Source: Oscillospiraceae bacterium (GTDB lineage Bacteria > Bacillota > Clostridia > Oscillospirales > UBA929). Taken from it: a stretch of 64,000 bases of DNA. Of this stretch, positions 9,637-17,720 are shown in pieces. Both the position numbers and the translations under genes were made by a program. Each line of letters begins with the position of its first letter. Within the stretch, counting starts at the first letter, position 1. The notes below the pieces were generated by a model that had not been told where the DNA came from, did no database searches, and saw only the letters and a list, made by a program, of their open reading frames with translations. The stretch spans positions 1 through 64,000 of the forward strand of contig JAISCT010000003.1 of NCBI GenBank assembly GCA_031265355.1. The letters are read 5' to 3'.

Positions 9637-10404
9637 TCATCTAAACCGTTGATATAAATCCTCTCGGCGATCCTGTTTAAAAGGGAACTTTAATCGATAA
9701 TCTTCAACATTATCATAAAGATCAAATAACATTGCACCATCCTGATGCTGTTGTGCAGTCACCGTCTCTCCATTCGGATTAATCACAGCGCTGTCTCCTG
9801 AATAGCATACATGCCCTTGTTCTCCAATACAATTCACGCCCAATATATAACATTGATTTTCAATTGCTCGAGCTCTCAGCAAACAATTCCAATGGGCGAT
9901 TCTTACCTTCGGCCAATTGGCAGCGACAATAATAAAAGAAGCTTTTTTTGACATTATCTGAAAAAGCTCTGGAAATCGCAGGTCATAACAAATTGCAGTA
10001 GAAAAAACGTAGTTTTGTAATTGGAAAAAACACAGCTTCTCTCCAGCAACAAAACTTTGATCCTCTTTTGCAAACGAAAACGGATGAATTTTAACATAAT
10101 CGGATAAAATGACTCCGGACGCATGTAAAACTGTATAATGATTTTCAGCCAGATCTCTATTTCTTTTAACCCAACCAAAACCAATCGCAAGTTCTTTAGA
10201 GTCCATCCACGACAAGACACGTTCGTATAGATTATGTTCCGATGTTTTCTCCGTATTCATAGAAAAACCAGTAAAACTCATCTCTGGAAACAAAATAAGA
10301 TCAGCAGCGTTATATATCGCTTTCTTTATCACTTCTTGCGCCTTTTGGTAGTTGCTCTGTTTATTTTCAAAAATAATATCTGTTTGACAAATTGCTATTC
10401 TCAT
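9637..10404 (-). CDS. Nitrilase-superfamily carbon-nitrogen hydrolase (amidase)
   Basis: This 255-residue protein has the complete Glu-Lys-Cys triad of the nitrilase superfamily: LILFPEMSF (Glu), VKIHPF (Lys) and AICYDLRFPE (Cys). It resembles omega-amidase/Nit2-type enzymes that hydrolyse small amides. The frame stays open upstream to 10,644, but that stretch is transposase remnant in another frame. The ATG at 10,404 starts the family-typical MRIAICQTD and follows GGAG. It is the first gene of the same-strand cluster. It could trim or release an amide from the product or precursor, or be a passenger; the sequence does not decide. Confidence 0.82.
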   Translation of the reverse strand: MRIAICQTDIIFENKQSNYQKAQEVIKKAIYNAADLILFPEMSFTGFSMNTEKTSEHNLYERVLSWMDSKELAIGFGWVKRNRDLAENHYTVLHASGVILSDYVKIHPFSFAKEDQSFVAGEKLCFFQLQNYVFSTAICYDLRFPELFQIMSKKASFIIVAANWPKVRIAHWNCLLRARAIENQCYILGVNCIGEQGHVCYSGDSAVINPNGETVTAQQHQDGAMLFDLYDNVEDYRLKFPFKQDRREDLYQRFR

Positions 10405-10529
10405 TTCACCAAGCTCCAATAATAACAATGACAAATTATATTCCTTATTCCTCAAATTTCTGTTGCTTCTGAAGGCCTTGGCAAGCAAAGCATTTATCGG
10501 TTCAAATATTTGATCGGGAGCTTGATCCA

Positions 10530-10807
10530 TAGAAACGATCGTAGTGCTTCTCAATAAAATTAGGTCTGAACCTTCTTTTTTGCCTGTGGGGACTGTGACC
10601 AGACATAACCGCATCCGAATGTCCGTGTTGGTCATCCCTGACACTTCCGCATATGTCAGACCCTGTCTAGCAGCAACGCTTCTGTATATCCCCTACTGTC
10701 GATTTGCCACAGTTCACACTGGTAGCAATCTCTCGTTGCGAGAGCCCTTGCTCCCACAATCTCATGAATTCCAGAATACTCACAATTTCTATGCATCTCA
10801 TTTTCAT
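10530..10807 (-). pseudogene. IS21-family istA transposase N-terminal remnant
   Basis: Reading from ATG 10,807 gives a helix-turn-helix of the IstA type (MRLWEQGLSQREIA, GKSTVGDIQKR), then a stop. The homologous text continues in a second frame (TYAEVSGMTNTDIRMR) and a third (PTGKKE, then RRFRP). At least two frame breaks and the absence of the DDE catalytic region and of istB show a dead fragment. It lies immediately upstream of the polyketide cluster operon, at the point where base composition begins to change. Confidence 0.75.
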
Positions 10808-11598
10808 CTCCCTCGTACAACAAGCTCAGCTATTATACAGTAGATTTGTTTTTCTTGATGCCGACCGCGCTACCCGGATGCTGTGCGATTACCCACTTTC
10901 AATTTCGCCGCAATATCGGTGACCAAAGCAGTTGTGGTATGAATTTACGCACCACGCTCCGTGTACAGGCACCTCAATTTCAACATATTGGGGGTGTGGT
11001 GCACAAATATACAAAAATCACAGCTCATTAAGAATTACGGCCACTTCTAAATGTCTCTTCCCTTGTTGCCATTGCCCATCCGCATGTACGCGTGTGGACC
11101 CCCCTTAAGTGGGCACTGCTTTTGGCTGTCCATAGGCAACTTGCTCCGGCTCTTGATGGACATTTAGCCTCGGCGCTCGGCACGGCAGGTGAGCGCCGAG
11201 CGCGACGAACGGTTACAATATATATCAGATCTTCCCATAAGTCAACAGTAATTATCTGTAGATTTTTTGAAATTTATCCCTACTTCTTCGCCATGTTTTT
11301 CCTATTTGTTTCCATTTTCGATCTGAATCTGTCAAAAATAAATCATTTCGACACTTTTTGTTCACTCAGTTGCATGCAAAAGCATGCAAAAAAATATTCA
11401 ACTATTTAGTGAACCTATATCCGCAGTCACCTAAAAACCACGTTGACCACCCATTCAAGCTTATAGCTGTCACAAGGCAAAGCGCTCCCCGCGAATATGG
11501 GGAACGCTTTGCCTTGTGATGGGCGCGGCCCGGGGCGTCTTCACGCCGGAATTCGGCCAACACGGTCTCCCGCGCTACTCTCTGTACCGCAGGCCAAA
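10808..11598. other. Non-coding junction region, hairpins, composition switch
   Basis: About 790 bases without a recognisable gene. A TATAAT-like box on the minus strand (10,832-10,837) may be the old istA promoter. A perfect 10-base inverted repeat lies at 11,169-11,178/11,191-11,200. The stretch to about 11,420 is AT-rich apart from a short GC-rich patch at 11,080-11,215; beyond it the sequence becomes GC-rich. This is probably the edge of an acquired island, scarred by an insertion sequence. Confidence 0.5.
11471..11518 (-). terminator. Long hairpin downstream of the GntR gene
   Basis: The arms CACAAGGCAAAGCG and CGCTTTGCCTTGTG pair perfectly over 14 bases and extend inward through CCCC/GGGG. 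There is no T tract on either side, so an intrinsic terminator of standard type is not certain. It lies 80 bases after the GntR stop and just inside the composition switch. Confidence 0.5.
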
Positions 11599-12270
11599 TC
11601 ACTTAAAATACGTGGGGTATTTTTGCCGGATCAGCTCTTCGTCGATTTTATACCGCGACAGATGCTTCTCCACATGGAACTTCGCGGCCGCCTTGTCCTT
11701 CTCTTTGACGGCCACGAGAATGGATTGGTGGTCCGACACGATCTTGATGTCTTTGATCGTGTTGAGGCTCATCTTGCGCACGCGGTCAAAGTGCACGGCC
11801 ATGGACTCCAGAAAATAATACGTCTGCGCCTTGTTGGCGATCAGGAAGATCCGCTTGTGGAACATATCGTCCAGTTCCAGCAATTTGTCGGCGCTGTTGT
11901 TGGCGAGACAAAAATTCTGCCTCGCCAGATTCTCTTCCAGCGCGAGGACGTCGTCCTCGCTGGCCGCGTCACAGGCGAGCTCCACCACGGCGACCTCCAA
12001 AACCAAGCGCATGAAACGGGCCTCTTCGACGAGATTGTAGTCGATTTTCGAGATCATACTTCCCTTCTGCGGATACACCTCGACAATCTTCGTCTTGCTG
12101 AGTTCGATCAGCGCCTCGCGCACCGGCGTCCGCGAGAAACCGATCTTGGCCGCGAGATCGGCTTCGCTGACCATCGTCCCCGGCTCCAGTTCCAGCATGA
12201 TGATGGCTTTTTTCAAGATGCGGTAAGCGCGGTCCCGGGCCGACTCCCTCATCGGAAACTCCGTGTACAT
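11599..12270 (-). CDS. GntR-family transcriptional regulator, FCD (FadR) subfamily
   Basis: This 223-residue protein has an N-terminal winged helix (ARDRAYRILKKAI, MVSEADLAAKIGFSRTPVREAL) and an all-helical FCD ligand domain containing FHKRIF and SDHQSIL. FCD-type GntR proteins sense small acids and often control hexuronate and aldonate catabolism (UxuR/ExuR-like). The ATG at 12,270 is preferred; a clear AAGGAGG lies about 15 bases before it, slightly far, and the alternative TTG at 12,300 would put that site inside the gene. It lies downstream of kdgK on the same strand and is a plausible second regulator of the uronate genes. Confidence 0.9.
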   Translation of the reverse strand: MYTEFPMRESARDRAYRILKKAIIMLELEPGTMVSEADLAAKIGFSRTPVREALIELSKTKIVEVYPQKGSMISKIDYNLVEEARFMRLVLEVAVVELACDAASEDDVLALEENLARQNFCLANNSADKLLELDDMFHKRIFLIANKAQTYYFLESMAVHFDRVRKMSLNTIKDIKIVSDHQSILVAVKEKDKAAAKFHVEKHLSRYKIDEELIRQKYPTYFK

Positions 12271-12460
12271 CTCCAGAGGAATCGACCTCCTTTCACACAA
12301 AATGGCTGTCCGCCTAATTATACCATATGTCGCGCCTGTCTGCCAGTATTTTAGTGTATTAGGGCACTACGATGAGAGGCGCCCATTTCTTGCTCGGCAA
12401 ACGGGGCGCCGCTCTCCTTTCGGGGACGACAAATTTTCTAGAGATTCAGAGATCGGGCCG

Positions 12461-13552
12461 TTACCGCTGGACCCGAGCGCCGGCGCCCTTCATCAGGGCC
12501 TCCACCTCGCTCTTACGGGCCATAGAGGTGTCCCCGGGGGTGGTCATGGCGAGCGCGCCGTGGGCCGCGCCATAGCCCACGGCAGCGGCGGCAGAACCGG
12601 TGGTCATCAGGCCGTAGATAAGGCCCGAGGCAAAGCTGTCGCCCCCGCCCACCCGGTCCAGAATCTCCAGGGCGGGATAGTCGTCCGCCTTGTGCACCAC
12701 GCCGTCTGACCAGGCGATGGCGGACCAGTCGTTGACCGTGGCGGTCTTGACCTCTCGCAGGGTGGTGGCGATGACCTTGAAGTTGGGGTAGGCCCTGGCA
12801 GCCTGGTCGATCATGGCCTTGTAGCCGTCGATAGAGAGTTTCTTCAGGTCGCCGCCCTCGATTTCAAAGCCGAGGCAGGCGGTAAAGTCCTCTTCGTTGC
12901 CAATCATCACATCGATGTACTGGGCGATTTCTTTGTTGACTTCCTGCGCCTTGGCCTTGCCGCCGATCTCCCGCCAGAGAGAGGGACGATAGTTGAGGTC
13001 ATAGCTGACGGCGGTTCCGTACTTCTTGGCCGCCTTGACCGCCTCGACGACCACTTGGGCGGTGGTCTCGGACAGCGCGGCATAGATGCCGCCGGTGTGG
13101 AGCCAGCGGGCGCCCAGTGCGCCGAAGATGCGGTCCCAGTCGACGTCGCCGGGTTTCATCTGGCTGGCGGCGGTATAGGCGCGGTCCGAGATGCCCAGCG
13201 CGCCCCGCACGCCATAGCCGCGCTCGGTGAAGTTGATACCGTTGCGCGCCTTGCGGCCGATGCCGTCAAAGGGAACCCACCGGATAAACTCCGTGCCCAC
13301 GCCGCCCTGCTGAATGAAGTCCTCGATGAGGTAGCCGACGTCATTCTCCGCCAGGGCTGTGACGACGGCGGTGTCCATGCCGAAACACTTCTTCAGGCCG
13401 CGGGCGACGTTATACTCGCCGCCGCCCTCCCAGGCGGTGAAACGGCGGGCGGTGCGGATACGCCCCTCACCGGGGTCCAGGCGCAGCATGACTTCGCCCA
13501 GAGAGATGAGGTCGTATTTGCAATCTTTCTTGTCTCTCAAATTCAAGTCCAT
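12461..13552 (-). CDS. kdgK: 2-keto-3-deoxygluconate kinase (PfkB family)
   Basis: This 363-residue ribokinase-fold sugar kinase starts with LISLGEVMLRLDP, has the substrate-lid GGGEYNVA segment, and the C-terminal anion-hole/base motif DRVGGGDSFASGL. KdgK phosphorylates 2-keto-3-deoxygluconate to KDPG, the step after mannonate dehydratase. The ATG at 13,552 follows AAGGAGAGA and starts MDLNLRDKK; the longer GTG-initiated frame is rejected. It sits between the importer genes and the GntR regulator. With uxaC, uxuB and uxuA in the window the whole path from glucuronate to KDPG is present. PfkB specificity is inferred partly from context. Confidence 0.88.
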   Translation of the reverse strand: MDLNLRDKKDCKYDLISLGEVMLRLDPGEGRIRTARRFTAWEGGGEYNVARGLKKCFGMDTAVVTALAENDVGYLIEDFIQQGGVGTEFIRWVPFDGIGRKARNGINFTERGYGVRGALGISDRAYTAASQMKPGDVDWDRIFGALGARWLHTGGIYAALSETTAQVVVEAVKAAKKYGTAVSYDLNYRPSLWREIGGKAKAQEVNKEIAQYIDVMIGNEEDFTACLGFEIEGGDLKKLSIDGYKAMIDQAARAYPNFKVIATTLREVKTATVNDWSAIAWSDGVVHKADDYPALEILDRVGGGDSFASGLIYGLMTTGSAAAAVGYGAAHGALAMTTPGDTSMARKSEVEALMKGAGARVQR

Positions 13553-13657
13553 AACTCTCTCCTTAACCGCGGGGCTGCCCGCTCTGTAACTCTCACAAAC
13601 CGCCGCCCTCCGCCCAAGGGCGAAGGGCGGCAGCACAACACATGTGTAGGGTTTGCT

Positions 13658-14734
13658 TTAGCCGCCGTTTACGACGTTCTGGACCTCGGCGGAGTCCACA
13701 TTGGCGTTGTCGACGACCATAACGCCGGTGTCGACGACCTTCTCTGTCACGGTGCCGCCGTTGGCGATCTCCAGGGCTTTCTTGATGCCGTCGTAGCCCA
13801 TGTAATATTGGCGCTGCAAAACGGTGGCGACGTTGTAATCGGCGTTGCGGACAATGGCCTCCATCTCGGCGGAGAAGTCAAAGCCGACCATGGTGATGTC
13901 CGTGCGGCCCGACTCCTCAAGCGCCTTAACGAAGCCGACGGTGGAGCCGTTGTTGGGGGCAAAGAAACCGATCAGGTTGGGATACGAGGTGATGAAGTCC
14001 TGGCCGAAGGTGAGGGCCTTCTGGGCGTCGCCGTCGTTGACCTTGATCTCGTCCCACAGGACCTTCCAGGCGGCGGGGGCGTTGGCATCCCAGTACTCCT
14101 TGAAACCATCGTCGCGGTCGATGATGGCCTGAGAACCGGTGGAGCCGACGGTGACGGCGATGACGCCTTCTTTGTCCTCGGGCGTGCCAATGGCTCTCAG
14201 TTTCGTGAGCATTGCCTCGGCGGCCAGCCTGCCGGCGGCGATGTTGTCAGTGAGATAGGCGGCGCTGTAGTCCTCGGTGTCAACGGAGGAATCGATGAGG
14301 ATGATGGGGATACCGGCCTTGAACTGCTCGGAGACGGGCGCGGCCATGGCCTTGCGGTCCAGAGGCGCGATGACGATGCCGTCAGCTTTGGCGGAGACGG
14401 CGTCCTGCAGCAGGGCGACCTGTTTCTCAACCTCGGACTCGGCGGCGGTGCCGATGATGACCACATTACAGCCCAGATCCTCGCCGGCCTTGCGGGCGCC
14501 GGCCTCAACTATGGACCAATACTGGTTACCCAGCACCTTCACCAGAATATAGATGGTCTTCTTCTCAGCGGCGGGCGGCGTGTTGGGCGCGGGCGGATCG
14601 TTTGCGGCGGACGAATCGCCTGTGGTGGAAGTGCCGGAACCGGCGGGAGACGTGCTGGGGACGTCGCCTGTGGCGCAAGCGACCAGAGCACACATCATGG
14701 CAAGGGCGAGGACAAGCGCGGTCAGTTTTTTCAT
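13658..14734 (-). CDS. Sugar ABC transporter substrate-binding lipoprotein (RbsB-like)
   Basis: This 358-residue protein has a lipoprotein signal (MKKLTALVLALAMMCALVAC, lipobox Cys20), a Ser/Thr/Pro-rich linker, and a periplasmic-binding protein type 1 fold typical of CUT2 importers: ILVKVLGNQYW, GIVIAPLDRKA, IPIILIDSSVD, VGFDFSAEM. The ATG at 14,734 follows AGGGGG. It would capture a monosaccharide or uronic acid for the adjacent permease and ATPase. A hexuronate ligand is inferred only from its neighbours. A long open frame extends upstream in the same register but is an artefact of GC-rich DNA inside the permease gene. Confidence 0.92.
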   Translation of the reverse strand: MKKLTALVLALAMMCALVACATGDVPSTSPAGSGTSTTGDSSAANDPPAPNTPPAAEKKTIYILVKVLGNQYWSIVEAGARKAGEDLGCNVVIIGTAAESEVEKQVALLQDAVSAKADGIVIAPLDRKAMAAPVSEQFKAGIPIILIDSSVDTEDYSAAYLTDNIAAGRLAAEAMLTKLRAIGTPEDKEGVIAVTVGSTGSQAIIDRDDGFKEYWDANAPAAWKVLWDEIKVNDGDAQKALTFGQDFITSYPNLIGFFAPNNGSTVGFVKALEESGRTDITMVGFDFSAEMEAIVRNADYNVATVLQRQYYMGYDGIKKALEIANGGTVTEKVVDTGVMVVDNANVDSAEVQNVVNGG

Positions 14735-14784
14735 TTTGATTTTCCCCCTATATAATTTTATAGTTTCCGGTGGGTACCGGTCAA

Positions 14785-15885
14785 CTAACCAGCCTTGGCT
14801 TGGGACGTGAAGAAACGCGTATAGAGTACCCGCAGAGGGGAAGGCGTCACAGAGCCGCTCCTGCGGTGGCGGCGCATCTGCTGGGCGACGGCGATGACCA
14901 GAATCATGCCAATGATGACCTGCTGCCAGTAAGAGTTGACGCCTATCAGATTCAGGCCATTGCGGATCACGCCCATCATAAGGGCGCCGATGATGGTATT
15001 GAGGATGTTGCCCTCGCCGCCGGTGATGGCGATGCCGCCCAGAACGGCGGCCGCAATGGCTTCCATCTCGTAGCCGTTGCCGGCCATAGGCTGGGCGGAG
15101 GACATACGGGAGGCCACCAAGATGCCGCAGATGGCGGCGGAAAAACCGGACATGCAGTAAGCGAACATACGGGTGCCCACAGCGTTGATGCCGGAGAGCT
15201 TGGCCGCCTCGAGGTTGGAGCCGCAGGCGTAAATCTGACGGCCGATACGGGTCTTGGCCAGCACAACACCCAGAATCAGCGCGTAGACCAGCATGATGAT
15301 GACGCTGTACGGAAGGCCGCCGGGGAAGCGTCCGCCGCCGAGCTGATAGAACCACCACTGCGTGCCGCCCACAGCACCGACAGCCTCGCCCGGGATATCC
15401 ACGGTATAGACCGGGGCGCCGTCGACCAGACCGTTTGCAAGGCCGCGGTACACCCACTGGGTGCCGAGGGTGGCGACGAAGGGGATGACGCCTAAAATCT
15501 CGATAAAGTAGCCGTTCATGATGCCGGTGAGGACACCCATGATCAGGCACAGGACAATGCACAGCCACATGGGCCACCCGCGCACCAGCAGGGACACCAC
15601 GATGATGCCGGACAGCGCCATGGACGCGCCGGCTGACAAGTCGTTGCCTCCGCAGACCAGACAGAAGGTCAGGCCGCAGCCGATGATGGCGTAGGTGACG
15701 ATCTGCTGCAGCAGATTCTGAATGTTGTTGGTCGAAAGAAACACACCGGGCCTTAAGAAAGCGAACAGGACAAACAGGGCGATCAGCAGAAACATGGACG
15801 ATATGGCACGTTTGGTCGCTACGCCAAGGTTCCCATAGAACCCGGAGAATGCATTGTTGCTTTCCTTCTTCTCTATTTTTCGCAT
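14785..15885 (-). CDS. Sugar ABC transporter permease (RbsC-like)
   Basis: This 366-residue membrane protein has about eight to ten hydrophobic helices. It carries BPD_transp_2 family marks: FCLVCGGNDLSAGASMAL, IPFVATLGT, YACGSNLEAAKLSGIN and GGIAITGGEGN. It starts one base after the ATPase stop and is followed after 50 bases by the binding protein, so the order is ATPase-permease-binding protein in one operon. It forms the membrane channel of the CUT2 importer assigned to uronate or another xylan-derived sugar. Confidence 0.92.
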   Translation of the reverse strand: MRKIEKKESNNAFSGFYGNLGVATKRAISSMFLLIALFVLFAFLRPGVFLSTNNIQNLLQQIVTYAIIGCGLTFCLVCGGNDLSAGASMALSGIIVVSLLVRGWPMWLCIVLCLIMGVLTGIMNGYFIEILGVIPFVATLGTQWVYRGLANGLVDGAPVYTVDIPGEAVGAVGGTQWWFYQLGGGRFPGGLPYSVIIMLVYALILGVVLAKTRIGRQIYACGSNLEAAKLSGINAVGTRMFAYCMSGFSAAICGILVASRMSSAQPMAGNGYEMEAIAAAVLGGIAITGGEGNILNTIIGALMMGVIRNGLNLIGVNSYWQQVIIGMILVIAVAQQMRRHRRSGSVTPSPLRVLYTRFFTSQAKAG

Positions 15886-17427
15886 CTAACTCACGCTCCT
15901 CGAAGAAATCACGGGGGCCTCCTTGGCCTCCAATTTATTGTAACCGGCGGCGAGGTACAAAAGCTCCTCCTGAGACGTCTTTTGGGTCTCCAGCTCGCCG
16001 TTGATGCTCCCCTCGTGGATCACAAGCACGCGGTCGCTCATGCCTAAAATCTCAGGCAACTCCGAAGAGATCATGACGATGGCGACGCCCTGATCGCTGA
16101 GCCGGTTAAAGAGCTGATAGATCTCGAACTTGGCGCCCACGTCGATGCCGCGGGTGGGTTCGTCGACGATCAAAATTTTAGCGTTGTTGCACAGCCATTT
16201 GGAGAGGACGATCTTTTGCTGGTTGCCGCCGGACAGGTTGTGGGTCAACTGGCGGATGGAAGGGGTCTTGGTGCGCAGCATCTCCCGATATTTCTCGGCG
16301 TTTCGCGCCCCCTCTTTGTCGTTGACGAAACCGAATTTGGTAAGCTGCCGCAGGTGGGCCATGTTTGTGTTGTATTCCACATCCAGGCCCAGCGCCAAAC
16401 CGTCATACTTCCGGTCCTCGGTGACATAGGCGAGACCGTGGTCAATGGCCTGAATGACAGAGCCGATTTTTACTGGCTTGCCATCGATCTCGACCTCCAT
16501 GGTCTGTACCTTGTCGGCGCCGAAGACACAGCGCATGATCTCGGTGCGACCCGCGCCGACCAACCCCGAGATGCCCAGGATCTCGCCCTTGCGCACATAG
16601 AAACGATCCACGTTCAGAGGCAGGCGATTGAAGGCCTTGAGATTTCTGACCTCCAGCGCCACATCGCCGAGCTTGCGCTTATACTTGGGGTACTTGTCCT
16701 CCAGAGAGCGTCCCACGATCATGTTCACAAGCTGCTCCATGGTAATCTCCGCAAGATTGCTGGTGCCGATGTACTGGCCGTCACGGATGACGCTGGCCCG
16801 CTCACAGATCTGATTGAGCTCCTCCATGCGGTGGGAGATGTAGACCATGCCGACTCCCTTCTTCTGGAGATTGCGGATGATGCCGAAGAGCTGCTGGATC
16901 TCCCGCTCGGTCAAAGTGGCGGAGGGCTCGTCGAGAACCAAAATGCGGGCATTGTAGGAGATAGCCTTGGCGATCTCCACCATCTGCTGCTGGGCCACCG
17001 AGAGCTTACTCACCATCGTGTAGGTGTTGATATGAATGCCCAGATCCTCCAGAATCTTCTTCGCATTTTTGTGCATCTGCCGGTCGTCGATCAGGGGACC
17101 CCTTTTGGCGGGGCGTCCGATGAAGATGTTATCGGCCACCGTCATGTGACGGCAGAGGGTCATTTCTTGGAAAATAATGCTAATCCCGAGCTCGTGGGCT
17201 TTCGCGACTGAGTCGATGTTGACCTTTTCTCCCTCGATGTATATCTCACCCGCGTCGGCACGGTAGACGCCGGTCATGATCTTCATCAGCGTGGACTTTC
17301 CGGCGCCATTTTCCCCCACCAGCCCGTGAACCTCCCCCTTATTTACGGAAAAGGACACATTGTCCAACGCCTTGACGCCGGGGAAGGACTTGCAGATGCC
17401 CTCCATGCGAAAGAGCTCCTCGGCCAT
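15886..17427 (-). CDS. Sugar ABC transporter tandem ATP-binding protein (RbsA/MglA-like)
   Basis: This 513-residue protein has two fused nucleotide-binding domains. The first has Walker A GENGAGKSTLMK, signature LSVAQQQMVEIAK and Walker B ILVLDEPSA. The second has the degenerate P-loop GLVGAGRTE usual for this family, the signature LSGGNQQK and ILIVDEPTRGID. The ATG at 17,427 gives MAEELFRMEGI; the longer upstream frame lacks a start signal and overlaps the operator. It energises the importer. It is first in the minus-strand operon and divergent from the LacI regulator gene across a well-marked control region. Confidence 0.93.
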   Translation of the reverse strand: MAEELFRMEGICKSFPGVKALDNVSFSVNKGEVHGLVGENGAGKSTLMKIMTGVYRADAGEIYIEGEKVNIDSVAKAHELGISIIFQEMTLCRHMTVADNIFIGRPAKRGPLIDDRQMHKNAKKILEDLGIHINTYTMVSKLSVAQQQMVEIAKAISYNARILVLDEPSATLTEREIQQLFGIIRNLQKKGVGMVYISHRMEELNQICERASVIRDGQYIGTSNLAEITMEQLVNMIVGRSLEDKYPKYKRKLGDVALEVRNLKAFNRLPLNVDRFYVRKGEILGISGLVGAGRTEIMRCVFGADKVQTMEVEIDGKPVKIGSVIQAIDHGLAYVTEDRKYDGLALGLDVEYNTNMAHLRQLTKFGFVNDKEGARNAEKYREMLRTKTPSIRQLTHNLSGGNQQKIVLSKWLCNNAKILIVDEPTRGIDVGAKFEIYQLFNRLSDQGVAIVMISSELPEILGMSDRVLVIHEGSINGELETQKTSQEELLYLAAGYNKLEAKEAPVISSRSVS

Positions 17428-17720
17428 TGCCCTCACCTCTCTCAAAACCACACCGTGTGTTTTCGTGTACGTTAACGGTACAATCACATTGATTATAAGG
17501 CCTCTTCATTCTTTAGTCAATATATTGTCCATAAAATTTTTGTCAGTTTTTATTTTTTATTAACTATTTATAAAAATAATCCTGAAATTCTGGCGTGCAA
17601 AAACGTTAATGCACACGAAACTTTTCTGTACATTCTCTGTACATTCGAAATACTTTCTGCTATAGTACAAGAGAGCCCCGCTCAGAATCGGTGTATCAAA
17701 ACTGTCAGGAGTTTGATGTT
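17428..17720. promoter_or_regulatory. Divergent control region of importer operon and lacI-uxaC
   Basis: The minus-strand promoter is TTGACT (17,515-17,520), a 17-base spacer and TATAAT (17,492-17,497). Just downstream of that -10 box lies the near-palindrome TGTACGTTAACGGTACA (17,466-17,482), placed to block initiation. A second near-palindrome, GTGCAAAAACGTTAATGCAC (17,595-17,614), shares the ACGTTAA core. An 11-base tandem direct repeat TCTGTACATTC occupies 17,625-17,646. A plus-strand promoter for lacI, TGTACA (17,638) and TATAGT (17,661), overlaps the second repeat unit. The LacI protein encoded here is the obvious candidate ligand of the ACGTTAA sites, and the GntR protein may bind another element. 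Confidence 0.65.

Noticed and set aside
11080-11215. Possible second insertion-sequence remnant in the GC-rich patch
   Set aside because: Short readable segments in two minus-strand frames do not match a transposase I can name; too weak to annotate.
13055-15495. Very long open frames on the plus strand opposite kdgK, the binding protein and the permease
   Set aside because: They are antisense to genes with clear family motifs. Their translations are low-complexity Gly/Ala/Asp/His-rich, as expected in GC-rich DNA, and no ribosome sites fit.
14735-15577. N-terminal extension of the binding-protein frame (about 280 residues)
   Set aside because: It is an Arg/His/Pro-rich out-of-frame reading of the permease gene. 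The true start with lipoprotein signal and ribosome site is at 14,734.
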